From: Paenibacillus sp. AN1007
Lineage (GTDB): Bacteria > Bacillota > Bacilli > Paenibacillales > Paenibacillaceae
Direction of reading: 5' to 3'
Length of the DNA stretch: 64,000 bases
NCBI RefSeq assembly: GCF_040702995.1
Contig: NZ_CP159992.1
Location: forward strand, 444,501 to 508,500
Positions within the stretch are counted from its first letter, which is position 1. Each line of letters opens with the position of its first letter. Under the pieces are notes generated by a model. The model searched no databases. It saw only the letters and a list, made by a program, of their open reading frames with translations, and was not told where the DNA came from. Shown here piece after piece: positions 9,513 to 18,411 of the stretch. Made by a program: the position numbers and the translations under genes.

Positions 9513-10802
9513 TTAGTGAGTAATTTCCTGCACATCATGGGCCAAAGCCGTTTTTAACATGCCGTACCGATGCTCATGACTCATCTCGAACAGCCAAGGT
9601 CTGCGGGGCGAAGTAAGGTATCCAAGACAATCGCGTGTTTGAAGCCAGTCATGTCTTGTAATCGGTTCATAAGGGGTATCGCTCCAGACAGTGAGCAGCT
9701 CTGGCGAGTACAGCCTCTGACCTTCCGGCAGCCATTCCTCATTCAATAAGGCTGCGGCATACAGGTTATGATCCTTGGGTCCACTGTGATGCTTGGTGAA
9801 CAGACCCGGCCAATATTCCGCCCGTGAGCCGCCGTGAGGAACGGTGCGAGCGAACTCCAACACTTGCTGCAGGACCTGTTCTACACCGAATAACAGGGCA
9901 TACAAGACTTTGCCGAACTGGATGCGTTCATTTAATTTGCCAAAATGTTCGATGACCCGTCCGGTGAGTCCACCTCCTTGTCCGAGAGGGAAAACGATAT
10001 GGTTCAGCCCCGCCAGATTGTGCAGATGAAAAGCAGGTTTGGAAAGCACTTCTTTTTGAAAATACGGATGCTGTACCACCCGGCTCTCAATATAGTTCTG
10101 CTCATTAATAATTAACGCCACACTGAGAATGGAACTGCAGCGTTCCAGCCAGAAGCGCTCCCAGAATGGGGTCATAAATGCCGATACGTGAAAATGGGAC
10201 AGCAGATGGAAGCAGCTTCGGCCAAGCCGCCGACTGTGCATATACAGCTGCAGCTGTGGATATGCATCTTGAAATATAAGAGCATTGCACCGCTCCAGCA
10301 GGCGATACATATGCCCACGAGCCTCCTGGTTCTGCAGATTATGCATCAGGTCGCTGTGCAGGTCGGTCATATGATATCCGCCGTTGCGGGATACCATGTG
10401 CGCAAGCAGTGCCCAGTGCAGTTCGGGATACTGCTCGTAACATTCCAAGTAAGCAGCCGTACGTGTCACATTACTGCGATTCTGCTGCTGCGTTAAGGTC
10501 TTGATTTCTTCAAGAATGATACAGTCTTCTTCACATACCAGTGCACTTTGCGCCTGAATGTTCCGCGAAGGAGAGGGTCTGCCTGCTGCGGGCAGCAGCC
10601 GCTCAACTTCAACCTGCAGAGCCGCTGCTGTGTCTGCCTTCCAGTTCAGGTCACGTGAAGGATGTCTAAGCTGGGAGGATGCATGCCAGGCCGCCTGTTT
10701 ACCGCGCCATACTTCCCGGGCTGCTCCGGGGATCGATCGAACGATCTGCAGGATAGAACCTGTGTGCTGGTTATCCGAAGAGTCACTTCTGGTGGAAGTC
10801 AT
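9513..10802 (-). CDS. DUF2515-like protein (YppC type), function unknown
   Basis: Soluble protein of about 429 aa rich in aromatic residues, His and Arg. It has no signal peptide or membrane segment that I can see. The pattern (an N-terminal variable part, then a conserved core with HWALLAHMVSRNGGYHMTD and a late W/P-rich tail) reminds me of the DUF2515/YppC family, but I am judging from memory. The start chosen is the ATG at 10802, behind AAAGGGTGT; an ATG at 10820 lacks a ribosome site. It stands alone, opposite to its neighbours. Confidence 0.65.
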   Translation of the reverse strand: MTSTRSDSSDNQHTGSILQIVRSIPGAAREVWRGKQAAWHASSQLRHPSRDLNWKADTAAALQVEVERLLPAAGRPSPSRNIQAQSALVCEEDCIILEEIKTLTQQQNRSNVTRTAAYLECYEQYPELHWALLAHMVSRNGGYHMTDLHSDLMHNLQNQEARGHMYRLLERCNALIFQDAYPQLQLYMHSRRLGRSCFHLLSHFHVSAFMTPFWERFWLERCSSILSVALIINEQNYIESRVVQHPYFQKEVLSKPAFHLHNLAGLNHIVFPLGQGGGLTGRVIEHFGKLNERIQFGKVLYALLFGVEQVLQQVLEFARTVPHGGSRAEYWPGLFTKHHSGPKDHNLYAAALLNEEWLPEGQRLYSPELLTVWSDTPYEPITRHDWLQTRDCLGYLTSPRRPWLFEMSHEHRYGMLKTALAHDVQEITH

Positions 10803-10940
10803 GAATGGACACCCTTTCATGAGAAACTGTTTGATATGCCAGAACTTGTGGTTATTCTAAGTATGCGCTGAACATTTGACTTCCAATCACCAATTTGCTT
10901 CACTTAGATGGAGACAAGGTACAGAAAGGGAGATGTGACA

Positions 10941-11285
10941 ATGGAACAGATTACATCCAAACCGGAATTTGATGTAGCGATTCAATCGCCGCGTTTGACA
11001 GTGGCCGTATTCAAGGCAGACTGGTGTGGGGACTGCAAATACATCGATCCGTTTATGCCTGAGGTGGAAACGAAGTATTCACGTAATCTTACACTCATTG
11101 AAGTGGACGTTGACCAGGTAGGTACAGTGAGTCAGGAACAAAATATTTTGGGCATCCCAAGCTTCGTAGCTTACACGGACGGACGGGAATTAGTGCGTTA
11201 TGTGAACAAACTGCGCAAGTCGAGAGAAGAGATCGAACAGTTTCTGGACCGTGCAGTAGAGGTATACAATACGATTCACAAGTAA
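10941..11285 (+). CDS. Thioredoxin-family protein (YtpP-like)
   Basis: Small cytoplasmic thioredoxin-fold protein of 114 aa. The active-site motif W28-C29-G-D-C32 departs from the classic WCGPC, as in YtpP-like thioredoxins, which probably changes its redox potential. The cis-proline is in LGIPSF. The start is ATG 10941, 8 nt after AAAGGGAG; an earlier ATG at 10908 would add 11 residues and has no ribosome site. Single gene, divergent from the DUF2515-like gene. Likely role: thiol-disulfide exchange or bacilliredoxin-type reduction. Its partner is unknown. Confidence 0.85.
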   Translation: MEQITSKPEFDVAIQSPRLTVAVFKADWCGDCKYIDPFMPEVETKYSRNLTLIEVDVDQVGTVSQEQNILGIPSFVAYTDGRELVRYVNKLRKSREEIEQFLDRAVEVYNTIHK

Positions 11286-11416
11286 GGTAGTTAAGGATAC
11301 AACCCAACCCTTATATGTTGGAAGATTGTTGAGCATAATTTAGAAAATAAAACTCCAATATTTAGGGTAGATGATTAGAATGTTTGTGAAGCGTTTATCA
11401 ATTTTTTGCAAAAACA

Positions 11417-11463
11417 TGGCTGTCAATTAAGCTCTAATCTGGGCTTAAGACAGCCTTTTCTGT
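11417..11463 (+). terminator. Terminator downstream of the thioredoxin-like gene
   Basis: Arms TGGCTGTC and GACAGCC with inner pairing AAGC/GCTT, followed by TTTTCTGTT. It lies 130 nt after the stop codon. Confidence 0.65.
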
Positions 11464-11905
11464 TCTAATAAGACAATCACAATTTTTACATAATATAAAT
11501 CTGCCAGCCTTATAGAGCAGTGCAATCTCATGCAGCTCTCAGGAACGGCTGGGCTCGGCTTCATGAAAAAGGGGGGGGCGGCCGTATGCTGCCGTATCGA
11601 AATCCCTTCAAATTTTTCCAAGAGTTTAGTATAATGACCTGCGGGTCAAAATGGTATCAGACGTTAACATTTTGTCACAAAGCGCTGCGTCAATGAGGAA
11701 TTTATCCGGTATAATGAATTTAGTTGTGAAATTAGTGTCAAAGTGCAGAACAAGCACTGCATAAGTATCGTACTAGTGCTGCTAAGCAGCATACAAGTAC
11801 CGGATAAACAATGCAGCTGATTTTGTACTCAAGCAATGAAGTTAATAACATCATCAAGCGAAGAATTCCTTTCGCCAATCTAAACCAACAGCGGGTGAGA
11901 AAAAA
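11464..11905 (+). promoter_or_regulatory. Long leader/promoter region of ctaA
   Basis: Nearly 450 bp before heme A synthase. A TATAAT stands at 11710-11715 with only a weak -35 (TGCGTC, spacer 18). An 11-bp palindrome TTTGTCACAAA lies at 11670-11680, upstream of it. A TTGTGAA half-site at 11724 resembles half of a Rex box but its partner half is poor. Downstream, GCACTGC/GTGCTGC-type repeats could fold in the leader. In Bacillus ctaA answers to oxygen and ResD; which factor acts here is open. Confidence 0.4.
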
Positions 11906-12844
11906 TTGAAACACTTAACATTGTTTAAATGGTTAACCGTATTAACCTGTCTTGTGATGTTCCTGGCTACCTTTGGCGGCGGGATCGTAACCAAAACAGA
12001 ATCGGGCCTTGGCTGTGGTACACAATGGCCTTTATGTAACGGAAAACTCGTGCCAGCTCATACTGTTGCCTCTCTGATCGAATATTCCCACCGTGCAGTC
12101 AGTGCACTGGCAGGACTGTTGTCCATCGCTTCGTTTGTGGCCTTCTTACGATTTGGCAAGCAGCGCCGGGATCTGCAGCTGTTCTCTTTCCTAACGCTTT
12201 TGTTTGTCATCATTCAGGGAATTATGGGGGCTTTTGCGGTTGTATTCTCGCAATCGTCGGCGGTCATGGCCCTTCACTTTGGATTCGCGCTAATTGCCTT
12301 CGCAAGTTCGTTAATGATGGCTCTCGGGATTCGGCAGGAAGCGAGATATGGAGGTCTGGAACGTCTGAACCAATATCCTCGCGTCAGCAGGGGATTCCGC
12401 AATTTGGTCTGGTTTTCAACTATTTATACGTACCTGGTGGTATATACCGGAGCATTCGTGAGCCATACGGACTCAGCCGGAGGTTGTTCCGGATTCCCCC
12501 TTTGTAACAGACAGATCGTTCCAGAGCTCTCCGGCGGGGTAGCTGTTGCGTTTGCCCATCGTCTGGCAGCTGTATCACTTGTTATTGTTATTGCTATTCT
12601 GGGGCATTTTGCTTATCGTAAACACCCTGATAACCGTGAACTGCGGACACTTGGTGTACTATCTGTAGTCTTGATTCTGTTACAAGTGGTCATCGGTATG
12701 TTCATGATGTGGACGATCAGCCGCCCAGAGGTTTACATGTTTGTGGCGCTGGCACATATGCTGGACATTGCCATACTCTTCGGGATTTTGACCTATATGA
12801 GTTTCCTTGTGTACAAGCTCCATCGACCGGTTAACCGGTTCTAA
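11906..12844 (+). CDS. ctaA: Heme A synthase
   Basis: Eight-helix membrane enzyme that oxidises the C8 methyl of heme O to formyl, giving heme A for cytochrome aa3 oxidases. Two internal halves each carry four helices. The loop cysteine pair C37/C44 in GLGCGTQWPLC and the E59-Y-S-H62-R motif correspond to the known catalytic and heme-ligand positions of the B. subtilis enzyme. A second Cys pair and AHR motif occur in the other half. TTG start at 11906. The expected partner ctaB (heme O synthase) is not in the window. Confidence 0.93.
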   Translation: MKHLTLFKWLTVLTCLVMFLATFGGGIVTKTESGLGCGTQWPLCNGKLVPAHTVASLIEYSHRAVSALAGLLSIASFVAFLRFGKQRRDLQLFSFLTLLFVIIQGIMGAFAVVFSQSSAVMALHFGFALIAFASSLMMALGIRQEARYGGLERLNQYPRVSRGFRNLVWFSTIYTYLVVYTGAFVSHTDSAGGCSGFPLCNRQIVPELSGGVAVAFAHRLAAVSLVIVIAILGHFAYRKHPDNRELRTLGVLSVVLILLQVVIGMFMMWTISRPEVYMFVALAHMLDIAILFGILTYMSFLVYKLHRPVNRF

Positions 12845-12908
12845 AAGGTTTTTTCGCTACAAATAGTGATGCTGTATAATGCATCAATAACTGTACTGGA
12901 TTTTGCTG

Positions 12909-12958
12909 TAAAGTCCACCATCCGGTGATGTACATCATTGGATAGGTGGACTTTTGTT
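12909..12958 (+). terminator. Terminator after ctaA
   Basis: Arms AAAGTCCACC and GGTGGACTTT with a smaller hairpin (GATGTACATC) in the loop, then TTTGTTT. Confidence 0.8.
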
Positions 12959-13096
12959 TGATGTTTGAGGCTGCAGGGCAACCTAAACGAAGCTGTAATG
13001 ATGATGGAATTCGGGAACTTTTGCTTCGGCCTTCAGCAGTTGATCAGCTGTGACGATATATATTTTGTAGGATCAGCGAGAAAGAGGAGGGCATCT

Positions 13097-13816
13097 ATGC
13101 TGCGAACTTTACTTGGTGAAAAGCCCCGGGTTAATCAGGGATTATTGAAGGAAGCTATGGATACTATGGCATTTACGCTGGAATCTTTTGAGCGGCAGAT
13201 GCATGTGGATCATGACCCGAATCATGACTATCGGAAATTGTATGTATGGACTCAAGGACTGATCTCCTCGTTGGATGAACTGGAGCAGAGCTGTTTTGCT
13301 GCAGCCCATTTTCGTCAAAAAGTGGTGGCCGGTTCCACGGAAGATATGAGTGCAGCGGAAAAAGCGGAGTATGCTCGTTATGTTTATTTTTACAAAGACG
13401 CGTTCATAAGATGTTTCGCGATTTTGGACAAATTGGGCACCGTATTAAATGAAATTTTTCAATTGAATACGTCCAAAACGAAGGTGCATTTCTCGTATTA
13501 TACCGTTCTGAGGCAGTTTGATTATCACCGGGAGCATCATGCATTGGCACTGCAGCTCATTCAGATTAAGGATAAATACCGTGAACCGATGAGCCGTCTG
13601 CGTAAGCGGCGTAATATGGAGATACATTATATGAATTCTGAGATGCAGGATGATTTGTGGCAGCTGCATCAAACGATGCAGGGGAAGGTGAAGCTGGAGG
13701 ATCTGGATCAGCATCTGCTTGAGATGCAGCAGGGTGTGGATATGGTCTGTGAAACGCTGCATACAGCGTATCGATACATCAATAAAATTTGGCGTAAGCA
13801 GGGTGCGAGACGTTAA
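13097..13816 (+). CDS. HEPN-like protein with RNxxxH motif
   Basis: Helical 239-aa cytosolic protein. It contains R172-N-M-E-I-H177, which fits the RX4H signature of HEPN domains, where Arg and His form the metal-independent RNase active site. The surrounding pattern recalls the Cthe_2314-like HEPN group, from memory. The start chosen is ATG 13097, 6 nt after AAAGAGGAGG; an earlier in-frame start at 12965 has no ribosome site. There is no adjacent nucleotidyltransferase (MNT) gene, so it is not a standard HEPN-MNT toxin-antitoxin pair. RNase activity is inferred, not shown. Confidence 0.6.
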   Translation: MLRTLLGEKPRVNQGLLKEAMDTMAFTLESFERQMHVDHDPNHDYRKLYVWTQGLISSLDELEQSCFAAAHFRQKVVAGSTEDMSAAEKAEYARYVYFYKDAFIRCFAILDKLGTVLNEIFQLNTSKTKVHFSYYTVLRQFDYHREHHALALQLIQIKDKYREPMSRLRKRRNMEIHYMNSEMQDDLWQLHQTMQGKVKLEDLDQHLLEMQQGVDMVCETLHTAYRYINKIWRKQGARR

Positions 13817-13846
13817 TGGCATGACAGACTCCGAAAATAATACCAT

Positions 13847-13875
13847 TTGACAAATCGGAATAGTTTGACTATACT
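13847..13875 (+). promoter_or_regulatory. Promoter of the metNIQ S-box transcript
   Basis: TTGACA (13847-13852), 17 bp, TATACT (13870-13875). It is near consensus and sits about 115 nt before the riboswitch. Confidence 0.8.
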
Positions 13876-13989
13876 GAGTTCCAGATCGAAACATACATGG
13901 AATCGTGTCTGTAATTAAGCATTTAATGCAGTTCGCTCATTATATATGATGAACTACATGAACCTATATAATTCTACAACTGTATATTT

Positions 13990-14180
13990 CTCTTATCGAG
14001 AGTGGCGGAGGGACAGGCCCGATGAAGCCCGGCAACCGATCTGCGATGATGGACTTTAATGTCTCTTATTTCAGGTGTTAGGTGCTAATTCCTACAGAAT
14101 CATGAAGTGTGATTTTGGCAGATGAGAAGGTCATTTCACGTGAAGAGCCGTCTTTGTATCTGCAAAGGGCTCTTTTTTTG
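13990..14180 (+). promoter_or_regulatory. SAM riboswitch (S-box) with terminator
   Basis: The S-box hallmarks are present in order: CTCTTATCGAGAG, GGCGGAGGGAC, GGCCCGATGAAGCCCGGCAA and a closing GATGAGAAG that pairs with the 5' strand as helix P1. An expression terminator follows at 14142-14180: AGAGCC...GGCTCT with a seven-T run. This is the classic design in which S-adenosylmethionine binding favours the terminator and shuts off the methionine transporter genes downstream. Confidence 0.95.
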
Positions 14181-14249
14181 TGCTAAAAGGGGAGTTTTCC
14201 CTTCCTTCGGGTAAAGATATATGTAGGTGATGGGGAAGGAGCAGTACTA

Positions 14250-15284
14250 TTGATTGAACTGGTTGGATTAACCAAAACATATGGCAAACGCGGGAAAACA
14301 ACTACAGCGTTGTCAGAACTCAATCTGAATATCCAAAAAGGTGAAATATTCGGTGTGATCGGTCACTCGGGTGCGGGGAAAAGTACGCTGATTCGCTGTA
14401 TCAACTTGCTCGAGCGGCCGACCGAGGGTGAGGTTTGGGTCGATGGCATTAACCTGACCGAGCTGAGTAAAAGCGAATTACAGCAGCAAAGACGCAGGAT
14501 TGGTATGATCTTTCAGCATTTCAATCTGTTGTCTTCTGCAACGGTTTACGATAATGTTGCTTTCCCGTTAAAACTGGTGAACACCCCCAAGGAAGCGATT
14601 GATCGCAAGGTGAAGGAAATGCTGGCACTGGTTGGTCTGGAGCAGCACAGCAGTAAATATCCGGCACAGCTGTCTGGCGGACAGAAGCAGCGGGTAGGTA
14701 TAGCGAGAGCTCTGGCAAGTGATCCGAGTGTACTTCTCTGCGATGAGGCAACCTCGGCACTTGATCCGCAGACAACGAATTCGATACTGAAGCTGCTTAT
14801 GGATATCAACGAAAAGTACAACTTGACCATAGTACTTATTACACATGAGATGCATGTCATTCAGAATATCTGCGATCGGGTGGCGGTCATTCACCAAGGC
14901 GGCATTGTGGAACAAGGACCCGTGACAGAAGTGTTCCTGAAACCGCAGCATGCGATTACCCGGGATTTCGTCTCACGTGACAGCGAAGGCGGACTGGCAC
15001 TCGAAGAAACGGTCTTAAACAGTGCCGGAACCGAACTGCCAACAGGCGTATCTTCCAAACTAGTCAAAGTATCCTTTCTTGGAAATAAAACGTATGAAGC
15101 GATTTTGTCGAGAACCGTTCGCAAAACGGGTGTGGATTTTGCCATTCTGCAGGGCACCATCTCTACGATCAAGCAGGTTCCTTATGGGCAGCTGACGGTA
15201 CGTTTTGAGGGTGACTTCCCTGCGATTGAGCAGACTTTGTCTGAATTAACCGCAGAAGGACTTGATGTGGAGGTGCTGCGATAA
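14250..15284 (+). CDS. metN: Methionine ABC transporter ATP-binding protein
   Basis: ATPase of the D/L-methionine importer. Walker A is GHSGAGKST (residues 38-46), the signature LSGGQKQRVGIARAL, and Walker B LLCDEATSALDP. The C-terminal 90 residues form the NIL domain, which in related transporters binds methionine and inhibits transport when the cell is replete. TTG start at 14250 after GGGGAAGGAG. The stop overlaps the metI start by one base. Under S-box control. Confidence 0.96.
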   Translation: MIELVGLTKTYGKRGKTTTALSELNLNIQKGEIFGVIGHSGAGKSTLIRCINLLERPTEGEVWVDGINLTELSKSELQQQRRRIGMIFQHFNLLSSATVYDNVAFPLKLVNTPKEAIDRKVKEMLALVGLEQHSSKYPAQLSGGQKQRVGIARALASDPSVLLCDEATSALDPQTTNSILKLLMDINEKYNLTIVLITHEMHVIQNICDRVAVIHQGGIVEQGPVTEVFLKPQHAITRDFVSRDSEGGLALEETVLNSAGTELPTGVSSKLVKVSFLGNKTYEAILSRTVRKTGVDFAILQGTISTIKQVPYGQLTVRFEGDFPAIEQTLSELTAEGLDVEVLR

Positions 15285-15943
15285 TGGATTTTTCCAAAGT
15301 ACGCTGGGAAGAGGTTGGCACGGCCTCCATTGAAACCCTGCAGATTTTGGCGGCAGCAGGTTTATTTACCGTTATTCTAGGTCTCCCGCTGGGGGTAATC
15401 CTGTTTATGACGAGCCGCTCGGCATCAGCAAAATCAAGAATAACCTACATCATATTGTCCGTCATTGTAAATATTTTGCGCTCTGTACCTTTCATCATAT
15501 TAATTGTTGCAATTATCCCTTTCACCCGTTCATTAGTGGGTACTGCAACCGGAGTGTTAGGTGTAATTCCACCTCTAGTTATCTCGGCCGCTCCGTATTT
15601 TGGCCGTCTAGTAGAAAATACACTTCGTGAAGTGGATCGCGGTGTCATTGAAGCGGCACAGGCAATGGGGGCATCCACAGGACAGATTGTCAGACGGGTA
15701 CTTCTGCCCGAGGCTTTACCTGGCTTGCTAGCTGGAGTTACGATCACGATCGTTACATTGGTATCCTACACAGCTATGGCGGGTATGGTTGGCGGTGGAG
15801 GATTGGGAACACTGGCGATCAATTATGGGTACTACCGTTACCAGTATGAAATTATGATCATTTCCGTAGTGTTCATGATTATTCTGGTCCAGCTTTTGCA
15901 GATGGTTGGCGATCGTCTGGTTATCTATTTCACCAGGAAATAA
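15284..15943 (+). CDS. metI: Methionine ABC transporter permease
   Basis: Binding-protein-dependent permease with five hydrophobic segments. The EAA loop (EAAQAMGASTGQIVRRVLLP, about residue 125) contacts MetN. 219 aa is standard for MetI/MetP. It starts within the metN stop codon, so translation is coupled, and metQ follows after 38 nt. Confidence 0.95.
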   Translation: MDFSKVRWEEVGTASIETLQILAAAGLFTVILGLPLGVILFMTSRSASAKSRITYIILSVIVNILRSVPFIILIVAIIPFTRSLVGTATGVLGVIPPLVISAAPYFGRLVENTLREVDRGVIEAAQAMGASTGQIVRRVLLPEALPGLLAGVTITIVTLVSYTAMAGMVGGGGLGTLAINYGYYRYQYEIMIISVVFMIILVQLLQMVGDRLVIYFTRK

Positions 15944-15981
15944 ACAGATAGATGAAAATATAATGCGAAGGGGTTTTACAG

Positions 15982-16818
15982 ATGAAAAAATGGTCTATTG
16001 TGCTTCTGAGTCTAATGCTGATTGCAGTGCTTGCTGCTTGCGGCAACAACAAGAAATCGGACAGTGGTGCGGATAACTCCGCAGGCGCTCCGCGTACCGT
16101 CGAATTGAAAGTTGGTGCTTCACCTACACCTCATGCTGAAATTCTGGAAAGCATCAAACCTGAACTTGAAGCTCAAGGTATTCGCCTGCAGGTTGTGACG
16201 TTTAATGACTACGTGCAGCCAAATCAACAGCTTGCTGATGGTAAATTGGATGCGAACTTCTTCCAGCACCAGCCTTATCTGGACACGGAGAACAAAGAGC
16301 GCGGTTTTAATCTGGTTGCTGTAACTCCGGTTCATGTTGAACCTTTTGGCGGCTACTCCAAAAAGATCAAATCTTTGGATGAACTGAAAGATGGCGCCAA
16401 AGTAGCCATTCCGAATGATCCTTCCAATGGTGGACGCGCAATGCTGCTGCTGGCGAAAAAAGGTCTAATTACACTCAAAGACGATACGAACATCGCATCA
16501 ACCAAACAGGACATTACAGCAAACCCTAAAAATCTGGATATCATTGAATTGGATGCAGCCATGATGCCTCGTCAGCTGGATGAAGCCGATCTCGTCTTTA
16601 TCAATGCGAACTATGCACTGGAAGCAAACCTCAATCCGTCTAAAGACGCTTTGCTGATTGAAGACCTGCAGGGAAACCCTTATGCCAACATTTTAGTATC
16701 CCGTGACGATAACAAAGATGCAGATGCGATCAAAAAACTGGCAGAAGCACTTCATTCCGAAACGGTGAAAAAATTTATTAAAGAACGTTACCAAGGAGCA
16801 GTTGAACCTGCATTTTAA
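15982..16818 (+). CDS. metQ: Methionine-binding lipoprotein
   Basis: NlpA/MetQ family lipoprotein that binds methionine outside the cell for MetNI. The signal peptide ends in lipobox V-L-A-A-C, followed by a polar, Ser/Asn-rich linker. Family stretches such as VGASPTPHAEIL, DANFFQHQPYL and PNDPSNGGRAMLLL are evident. GCGAAGGGG precedes the ATG. Last gene of the operon, before a strong terminator. Confidence 0.95.
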   Translation: MKKWSIVLLSLMLIAVLAACGNNKKSDSGADNSAGAPRTVELKVGASPTPHAEILESIKPELEAQGIRLQVVTFNDYVQPNQQLADGKLDANFFQHQPYLDTENKERGFNLVAVTPVHVEPFGGYSKKIKSLDELKDGAKVAIPNDPSNGGRAMLLLAKKGLITLKDDTNIASTKQDITANPKNLDIIELDAAMMPRQLDEADLVFINANYALEANLNPSKDALLIEDLQGNPYANILVSRDDNKDADAIKKLAEALHSETVKKFIKERYQGAVEPAF

Positions 16819-16841
16819 GGTGAAGTTCAGATCATAACTTA

Positions 16842-16886
16842 TAAGCCCCACATGTTCTTACAAAGAGCATGCGGGGCTTTCTTATT
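16842..16886 (+). terminator. Terminator of the metNIQ operon
   Basis: Arms AAGCCCC and GGGGCTT with inner CATG/CATG pairing, then TCTTATT. Confidence 0.85.
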
Positions 16887-16990
16887 GGGTTGGATTACCA
16901 TTTGTGAACTGCTTTCGGGCTGCAAGTTGTGAGAGGGAGATAAATCTTTTATACTGGATGAGTGACTGCTCTTTGAAGAGGGGGATGAAC

Positions 16991-17755
16991 GTGAAGGGAA
17001 AGATTGCCCTCATAACGGGAAGTGCCAAAGGTCTTGGTAAAATGACGGCCCTCAGTCTGGCGGATCAGGGATGCCACATTGCGCTTAATTATGTGCACAG
17101 CCGTTTGGAGGCTGAAGCACTGCAGGCTCAGATTACTGCCAAAGGGGTTCGCTGTACAGCCATTCAGGCCGATATATCGAAAGCAGAAGAGATTCACGCG
17201 CTCGTTGATGCAGTACAAACGCAGCTGGGACATATTGATATTTTGGTGAATAACGCCGGTCCGTTCGTGCGGGAACGCCGGGTCTTTGCAGATTATTCCG
17301 AAGCAGAAGTGCAGATGCTGGTGCAGGGCAACCTGCTTGGACCGATGATTCTGGATCAGCTCGTCCTGCCCGAGATGCGCCGCAAGCAGTGGGGCCGTAT
17401 TATTCATTTTGGGTTCAGTCATGCGGGTGAAGCAAGATCTTGGCCTCATCGTGCTGTCTATGCTGCTGCGAAGGTAGGTTTGGTTTCGTTTACGAAAACT
17501 CTTGCCGTGGAAGAAGCGCCTTATGGGATTACAGTGAACATGGTATGCCCTGGAGATATACGCGGTGCGAACAAAGAGAAAACAATCGATGACATTGCAG
17601 GCATCACGGATAAGGAAACGCCGAGAGGACGACCTGGCAGCGGAGAAGATATTGCGCGAGTGATTACGTATCTGTGCCTGGATCATTCGGATTTCATTAC
17701 AGGTAACATTATGGATGTGTCTGGAGGGCTTGATCCCATTCGGCCTACAATTTAA
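16991..17755 (+). CDS. SDR-family oxidoreductase (FabG-like)
   Basis: Short-chain dehydrogenase/reductase with an N-terminal Rossmann fold. The cofactor motif TGSAKGLG lies near residue 10, followed by NNAG. The catalytic S...Y-x-x-x-K is present with YAAAK, and the PG motif follows. The usual Ser region reads HFGFSHAG, so the exact Ser placement is slightly unusual. GTG 16991 is chosen because GAGGGGG lies 6 nt before it; ATG 16985 abuts that site. Substrate unknown; resemblance to 3-oxoacyl-ACP reductases does not prove a fatty-acid role. Confidence 0.85.
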   Translation: MKGKIALITGSAKGLGKMTALSLADQGCHIALNYVHSRLEAEALQAQITAKGVRCTAIQADISKAEEIHALVDAVQTQLGHIDILVNNAGPFVRERRVFADYSEAEVQMLVQGNLLGPMILDQLVLPEMRRKQWGRIIHFGFSHAGEARSWPHRAVYAAAKVGLVSFTKTLAVEEAPYGITVNMVCPGDIRGANKEKTIDDIAGITDKETPRGRPGSGEDIARVITYLCLDHSDFITGNIMDVSGGLDPIRPTI

Positions 17756-17769
17756 TAAAGCATCAAAAA

Positions 17770-17812
17770 AAAGAGCCCTCCGCTTCTTCGAAGCGAAAGG
17801 CTCTCTGATCTT
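17770..17812. terminator. Bidirectional terminator between the SDR and NifU-like genes
   Basis: Arms AGAGCC/GGCTCT and inner GCTTC/GAAGC, with an A-run before and a T-containing stretch after. It serves the two convergent genes. Confidence 0.75.
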
Positions 17813-17830
17813 TATTTCGTGAAGGATTGA

Positions 17831-18076
17831 TTAGAATACTTGTACAACTTCTTGTACACCCTCAACTTCTTCGAGGAGGGCACGTTCAATCCCGGCTTTT
17901 AAGGTAATGGTGGAGCTTGGGCAGCTGCCGCAGGCACCGACCAGTTTCAGCTTAATGATGCCATCCTCCACGTCGACCAGTTCCACGTCACCGCCATCGC
18001 GCTGCAGGAACGGACGAAGTTTATCAAGCACATCAGATACCTCATCATACATGGTGCTTTGTGCGTTTTCGCTCAT
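17831..18076 (-). CDS. NifU-like Fe-S scaffold protein (YutI type)
   Basis: Single-domain NifU C-terminal protein of 81 aa. The conserved C49-G-S-C52 motif binds a transient [4Fe-4S] cluster that is passed to target enzymes. The start is the ATG at 18076 behind GGAAAGGAG; an upstream frame extension lacks a ribosome site. A TATAAT on the minus strand (18102-18107) is a likely -10. It is divergent from yuzB, an arrangement I recall from Bacillus. Confidence 0.9.
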   Translation of the reverse strand: MSENAQSTMYDEVSDVLDKLRPFLQRDGGDVELVDVEDGIIKLKLVGACGSCPSSTITLKAGIERALLEEVEGVQEVVQVF

Positions 18077-18156
18077 ATTGTTCAACTCCTTTCCTCCCTT
18101 TATTATATTACAAACGACCATAAATTAAAATGGTCAAACAAAGCAGGTGAACTGAA

Positions 18157-18411
18157 ATGAGACCAATTATTGAATTTTGTGCTAACAATATGCATTTTGG
18201 CACCGATGAAGTCATGGATCAGCTGGATGAAAATCCGGACTATGATGTGATTGAATACGGCTGTCTGACCAATTGCGGTCAATGTTATCTGACACCTTTT
18301 GCCTTGGTTAATGGTGAAGTGGTCGCCACGGACAAAGTAGAGGATTTATATAACGCCATTCTCGCCAAAATAGCTGAAGCGGATGCCTGGGACGCGCTGG
18401 ATCTCGACTAA
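18157..18411 (+). CDS. yuzB: YuzB family protein (DUF1450)
   Basis: Small cytosolic protein of 84 aa with a Cys cluster, C-L-T-N-C-G-Q-C, that looks suited to metal or Fe-S binding. It matches the DUF1450/YuzB family, whose function is unknown. An AGCAGGTGA ribosome site precedes the ATG. Its 3' end overlaps the stop of the convergent flavoprotein gene by 4 bp. Neighbouring NifU-like and NDH-2-like genes are also neighbours in Bacillus, which hints at a shared redox or Fe-S role. Confidence 0.85.
   Translation: MRPIIEFCANNMHFGTDEVMDQLDENPDYDVIEYGCLTNCGQCYLTPFALVNGEVVATDKVEDLYNAILAKIAEADAWDALDLD

Noticed and set aside
11724..11741. Rex box before ctaA
   Set aside because: Only the left half (TTGTGAA) fits; the right half matches 4 of 7. 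Too weak to call.
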